Shown here one piece after another: positions 7,431 to 10,469 of a DNA stretch of 10,469 nucleotides; the stretch's first letter is position 1; each line of letters opens with the position of its first letter. The notes below the pieces were generated by a model. The model saw nothing but the letters and a program-made list of their open reading frames with translations, was not told the DNA's origin and did no database searches. The position numbers and the translations under genes are program-made. This DNA comes from CAYFJO01 sp964343305 (GTDB taxonomy: Bacteria > Planctomycetota > Planctomycetia > Pirellulales > Pirellulaceae): assembly GCA_964343305.1 (NCBI GenBank), contig CAYFJO010000387.1:1-10469 (forward strand), written 5' to 3'.

Positions 7431-8689
7431 TGCATGTCCCCATTTCACGCCGTGCTGCGCTCAATGCATCCGGAATCGCAATTGCATTGCCGTTGCTCGA
7501 ATCGATGAATCCCGCAATTGGCCGAGAAATCGCAACACCGCCAAAACGAATGGTCCTGATCTGCAGCACGCTTGGATTGCATCCACCTTCGTTGTTTCCT
7601 AAAACGCCGGGCCGCGACTACGAAAGCACTGAGTACCTGGATTTGCTCAAGGATCGCCGCGACGACTTCACGTTGTTCTCCGGTTTGTCGCATCCCGACC
7701 AAAATGGAAAACAGCCACATGACACTGAAATGACTTGGTTGAGCGCAGCTCGAAATCCCGGACTCGGCGGCTTCAAGAATTCCGTTTCCGTCGACCAGTA
7801 CGCGGCCAAGACGCTGGGGTATGTGACTCGCTTTCCGTCGATTGCCCTCAGTAGCAATACACGAAAAAGCCAGTCGTACACGAGCAATGGTGTGATGATC
7901 CCGGCGCATGACAAACCATCGGCAGTGTTCGCGAAGTTATTCCTTGACGGCAGCCCGGCGGAGAAACGTCGTAGGCGCCAGAACTTGGCAGATGGACGCA
8001 GCATCCTGGACAGCGTCGTCGAGCAAACCCGATCACTCAATCGCCAAACAAGTGCAAACGATCGTCGACAATTGAAGGAGTACTTCGCCGCCATCCGTGC
8101 GGCTGAAGCGGAATTGACCGAGAGTGAGGCGTGGCTCGATCGGCCCAAGCCCCGTGTCGAAGCAAAGCCACCGAACGACATCACGGATTCCGCTGACCTG
8201 ATCGGACTGGCCCGTGCGCTGATGAACCTGATTCCATTGATTTTGCAAACTGACTCCTCGCGGGTCGTCACCGTCGTGATTCAAGACCACCTGGCCGTAC
8301 CCAAGATCCAGGGCGTGACAGGGGAGCATCACAATCTGTCGCACCACGGCCAAGACCCGCAGAAGATCGAACAACTCAAGATCATCGAAACTGAAATCCT
8401 GAGATGTTTCGATGAATTCCTCACACGCATGGCACAACCGCGCGAGGCGGGTGGCAGATTGCTTGATCAAACGACCGTTTTGTTCGGTAGCAACCTGGGC
8501 AACGCGAATGCCCATGACCCGCACAACCTGCCGATTATCCTGGTGGGCGGTGGATTCAAACATGGTCGTTTCATTGCTTACAACACAAACAATAACACAC
8601 CGCTTTGCAATCTGTTCCTCAGCATACTTCATCACATGGACATCGAAGTCGATTCCTTTGCAAGCAGTTCAGGAACGTTAGACTGGTAG
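7430..8689 (+). CDS. DUF1552 protein with twin-arginine-like leader
   Basis: 419 residues, about the usual length for DUF1552. The N-terminus reads ISRRAALNASGIAIALPLLESM: a Tat-like SRRxxL motif (Arg7-Arg8) before a weak hydrophobic stretch, as is common in this family. It would therefore be exported folded, unlike its Sec-exported neighbours. Other landmarks are GLSHP at 85-89, the His-rich GEHHNLSHHGQDP at 298-310 and FGSNLGNANAHDPHNLP at 352-368. These correspond to probable metal-binding segments of the alkaline-phosphatase-like fold proposed for DUF1501/DUF1552 proteins. No CxxCH is present. It starts on the last base of the DUF1592 gene, a pairing seen repeatedly in Planctomycetes, so the two products probably act together. 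Biochemical function is unknown. Its TAG stop lies within a palindromic element, so the last residue or two (DW) may derive from that insertion. Confidence 0.92.
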   Translation: MHVPISRRAALNASGIAIALPLLESMNPAIGREIATPPKRMVLICSTLGLHPPSLFPKTPGRDYESTEYLDLLKDRRDDFTLFSGLSHPDQNGKQPHDTEMTWLSAARNPGLGGFKNSVSVDQYAAKTLGYVTRFPSIALSSNTRKSQSYTSNGVMIPAHDKPSAVFAKLFLDGSPAEKRRRRQNLADGRSILDSVVEQTRSLNRQTSANDRRQLKEYFAAIRAAEAELTESEAWLDRPKPRVEAKPPNDITDSADLIGLARALMNLIPLILQTDSSRVVTVVIQDHLAVPKIQGVTGEHHNLSHHGQDPQKIEQLKIIETEILRCFDEFLTRMAQPREAGGRLLDQTTVLFGSNLGNANAHDPHNLPIILVGGGFKHGRFIAYNTNNNTPLCNLFLSILHHMDIEVDSFASSSGTLDW

Positions 8690-8754
8690 CCGACGTCGCC
8701 AAGAATTCGGGGCGATTACTACATAGGACCGAAGTCTTGGCGACTTTGGCTACC
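8685..8754. repeat. Imperfect 26-bp inverted repeat overlapping a stop codon (palindromic element B)
   Basis: The arms 8685-8710 and 8729-8754 pair at 23 of 26 positions around an 18-base loop. The left arm begins GGTAGCC and includes the TAG stop (8687-8689) of the DUF1552 gene; the remainder fills most of the 101-base gap before the next gene. It shares GTAG, TCGCCA and GAATTC, in the same order and nearly the same spacing, with the repeat at 4964-5021. No T-run follows the right arm. It may nonetheless stabilise the upstream mRNA or cause partial transcription stop before the last gene. Confidence 0.8.
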
Positions 8755-8780
8755 GTTGGCCCCATCACGTTTAATATTCA

Positions 8781-8784
8781 AGGA
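8781..8784 (+). promoter_or_regulatory. Ribosome binding site deciding the start of the PQQ-like propeller gene
   Basis: AGGA (within CAAGGATAC) lies 6 bases before ATG 8791. It favours this start over the longer open frame running back to 8605, which would overlap the DUF1552 gene and the palindromic element. Confidence 0.65.
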
Positions 8785-8790
8785 TACAAA

Positions 8791-10113
8791 ATGTTCAATA
8801 CTCAACGACTTGCGATATCAGTTCTTCTACTTGCATTCGCGCATCTCCACGCGGAAGATTCGATTTCAAACAACTGGCATCAATGGCGAGGCCCAGAAGC
8901 GAACGGAGTTGCGCGCACCGCAACGCCGCCGATCGAGTGGAGTGAAGACCAAAACATCGCCTGGAAGGTATCCATCGATGGCAGTGGAAACTCAACGCCC
9001 ATCATTTGGGGTAACAAAGTGTTTTTGCTGACCGCCATTAACACAGGAAAAGTTGATCCATCGTTGCCCAAACCAGAAGATCAACCGAAGCGAGTTTTTG
9101 GGATTAAGTTCCCAAACACCTCGTACCAGTTTGTGGTCCTGTGCCTCGACCGCAACTCCGGCAAAGAACTGTGGCGACGAATCGCGACAGAACTTGTGCC
9201 GCACGAAGGTCACCACGGCGACGCCGACTTTGCTTCCGCATCACCGATGACCGATAGCGAGCGACTGTATTGTTGGTTTGGCTCCGCTGGGTTGTTTTGC
9301 TACGACTTGGACGGCAAACGACTTTGGGACCGCGATCTCGGCAAGGCATACGTCGGTGCGAGTTTAGGAGAAGGTTGTTCTCCTGTCGTCCATGACGGCA
9401 AGCTGGTGATCGTGCGAGATCACGCGAGACAATCGACGATCGACGTACTCGATGCCAACACTGGCAAAACGATTTGGAAGAAAGACCGCGACGAAGGAAA
9501 TGCCTGGGCGACGCCACGCGTCATCCACCACAGCGGTAAAACACAAGTCATTACGTGTGGGTCAAGTTTCGTCCGCAGCTATGACCTCGAAAGTGGCGAT
9601 ATCATTTGGCAGAGCAGCGGACTGACCGGAAACGCGATTCCAGCACCTGTCGTCGACGGCGACCTTGTCTATTGCATGAGTGGCTATCAAGGCTACTCGC
9701 TTCTTGCACTAAAGCTTACCGCGAAGGGCGACGTTTCCGAAACCGATGCGATTGCATGGTCCAAAAAGCAAGGCACTCCCTACGTTCCTTCCCCCTTGCT
9801 TTATGACGGCTTGCTGTTTTTCAACCAATCAAACCAAGCCATTTGGTCCTGCGTCAAAGCAAACACCGGAAAAACCATTCTCGAACGCACGCGTTTAGAA
9901 GGAATCTCGCGCATCTACTCTTCGCCCGTCGGTGCCGCTGGACGAATCTATGTCCCAGGAAGAAGCGGCGCGACTTTGGTATTGGAGCGATCCGGCCAGC
10001 TAAGAGTGTTGGCCACCAATAAACTAGACGACACCTTCGACGCCTCTCCGGCTCTTGCAGGCAGACAATTGTTTCTTCGTGGCAAAAAGTCCGTTTATTG
10101 CATCAAGCAGTAA
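8791..10113 (+). CDS. Exported PQQ-like beta-propeller repeat protein
   Basis: 440 residues. A short Sec signal peptide ends at about residue 21 (AHLHA, then EDS). Next come NNWHQWRGPEANGVA (QWRGP, 31-35) and WSEDQNIAWKVSIDGSGNSTPIIWGNKVFL, the hallmark opening of planctomycete PQQ-like/BamB-like propeller proteins. Repeats of the form Y.LDGKRLWDRDLG, VLDANTGKTIWKK and SYDLESGDIIWQ indicate at least six blades. No heme site or calcium-binding Asp pair typical of true quinoprotein dehydrogenases is evident, so cofactor binding is uncertain and a scaffold or binding role is equally possible. It lies 101 bases after the DUF1552 gene, separated by an inverted repeat, so it may share the operon transcript at a lower level or be expressed separately. 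Family call secure; function unknown. Confidence 0.9.
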   Translation: MFNTQRLAISVLLLAFAHLHAEDSISNNWHQWRGPEANGVARTATPPIEWSEDQNIAWKVSIDGSGNSTPIIWGNKVFLLTAINTGKVDPSLPKPEDQPKRVFGIKFPNTSYQFVVLCLDRNSGKELWRRIATELVPHEGHHGDADFASASPMTDSERLYCWFGSAGLFCYDLDGKRLWDRDLGKAYVGASLGEGCSPVVHDGKLVIVRDHARQSTIDVLDANTGKTIWKKDRDEGNAWATPRVIHHSGKTQVITCGSSFVRSYDLESGDIIWQSSGLTGNAIPAPVVDGDLVYCMSGYQGYSLLALKLTAKGDVSETDAIAWSKKQGTPYVPSPLLYDGLLFFNQSNQAIWSCVKANTGKTILERTRLEGISRIYSSPVGAAGRIYVPGRSGATLVLERSGQLRVLATNKLDDTFDASPALAGRQLFLRGKKSVYCIKQ

Positions 10114-10469
10114 TTTGACGATACGCTCCGCGATGCACCGCTTGGCAACCCAGCCGACAAACAGCCTCAATCGCAACGAGGCGGTGTGAGGTTTCATCCG
10201 GTATTTGCCTAAGCCCCTGTCATCAAGTCGATGACTTCAATAGCCCGATTGCCGACCGTACGAAATTGCTCCCGGTCGACAACATGTCGACAACACCGCC
10301 TGCACAAAGATTCACCGCTAACTCACGTCGGTTGGACAAACTTCCGCGTCTAATCGGACTCTCCAACTTGCGTAGGTCAAAATGACCGATGGAGTTTGAG
10401 CGCATCCAAAAACTGCTTCGGTCACATCGATTGCGCCAAGAAAGCTTGGGAAGGGGGGAATGAGATGTA
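10114..10469. other. 356-base stretch without a supported gene
   Basis: No frame on either strand holds a recognisable protein, and no strong terminator follows the stop at 10113; only short stems occur (10164-10182, 10219-10235). GTCGACAAC occurs twice, at 10275 and 10286. Near the right edge a 24-codon open frame (10389-10463, MEFERIQKLLRSHRLRQ...) ends in TGA, overlapping an ATG at 10460. A G-rich run (10453-10458) precedes a second ATG at 10465. The edge may therefore hold a short leader frame and the start of a further + strand gene, but too little is visible to call either. Confidence 0.5.

Noticed and set aside
8605..8790. 62-residue N-terminal extension of the PQQ-like protein
   Set aside because: It would overlap the DUF1552 gene and read through the palindrome. 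ATG 8791 has a well-placed AGGA and begins a normal signal peptide.
10164..10182. GCCTC/GAGGC stem after the last gene
   Set aside because: Only 5 bp with a 9-base loop and no T-run; expected by chance.
10219..10235. 6-bp stem with 5-base loop (GTCATC/GATGAC) as terminator for the last gene
   Set aside because: It is more than 100 bases past the stop, short, and not followed by a T-run.
10275..10294. Direct repeat of GTCGACAAC, 11 bases apart
   Set aside because: Two short copies only; no array or flanking structure to suggest a regulatory or CRISPR-like element.
10209..10322. Minus-strand open stretch ending in DREQFRTVGNRAIEVIDLMTGA, possibly a gene remnant
   Set aside because: Only 37 codons between stops with no start codon near its beginning and no family I can name.

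Overview
The window looks like chromosomal DNA from a planctomycete, probably a marine Rhodopirellula/Pirellula-type organism. Every gene belongs to a family that is typical of, and often expanded in, that group: formylglycine sulfatases, CxxCH-bearing multidomain proteins (DUF1587/1592/1588/1585), DUF1552 proteins with a twin-arginine-like leader, streptogramin-lyase-like propellers with a Pirellula-type heme domain, and PQQ-like propeller proteins. All recognised genes lie on the + strand and all complete ones carry export signals. The lineage is an inference from family content; no rRNA or tRNA is present.

Layout: (1) bases 1-180 are the 3' end of one sulfatase gene; (2) 243-2399 is a second sulfatase fused to a C-terminal MauG-like c-type heme domain; (3) 2473-4935 is a seven-bladed Vgb-like propeller between two c-heme sites; (4) 4932-7430 is a DUF1592-type diheme protein; (5) 7430-8689 is a DUF1552 protein; (6) 8791-10113 is a PQQ-like beta-propeller protein; (7) 10114-10469 has no gene I can support. 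Genes 3/4 overlap by ATGA and genes 4/5 by TAATG. The upstream sulfatase stop also overlaps an alternative ATG of the second sulfatase. A cotranscribed, translationally coupled operon is likely, though no promoter or terminator is evident.

Working together (inference): the products would act outside the cytoplasm on a sulfated polymer, with sulfatases removing sulfate and a lyase-like propeller and DUF1592/DUF1552 pair acting on the polymer or its products. Five CxxCH sites over three consecutive proteins imply that electron transfer belongs to the process. No substrate can be assigned from sequence.

The two most unusual things are the sulfatase-cytochrome fusion and a pair of related palindromic elements. 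One is a perfect 24-bp inverted repeat (4964-5021) lying inside and translated as part of the leader of the DUF1592 gene. The other is a diverged 26-bp inverted repeat (8685-8754) that contains the stop codon of the DUF1552 gene. Their arms share a skeleton (GTAG-N6-TCGCCA, optional A, GAATTC), suggesting one dispersed, gene-invading repeat family.
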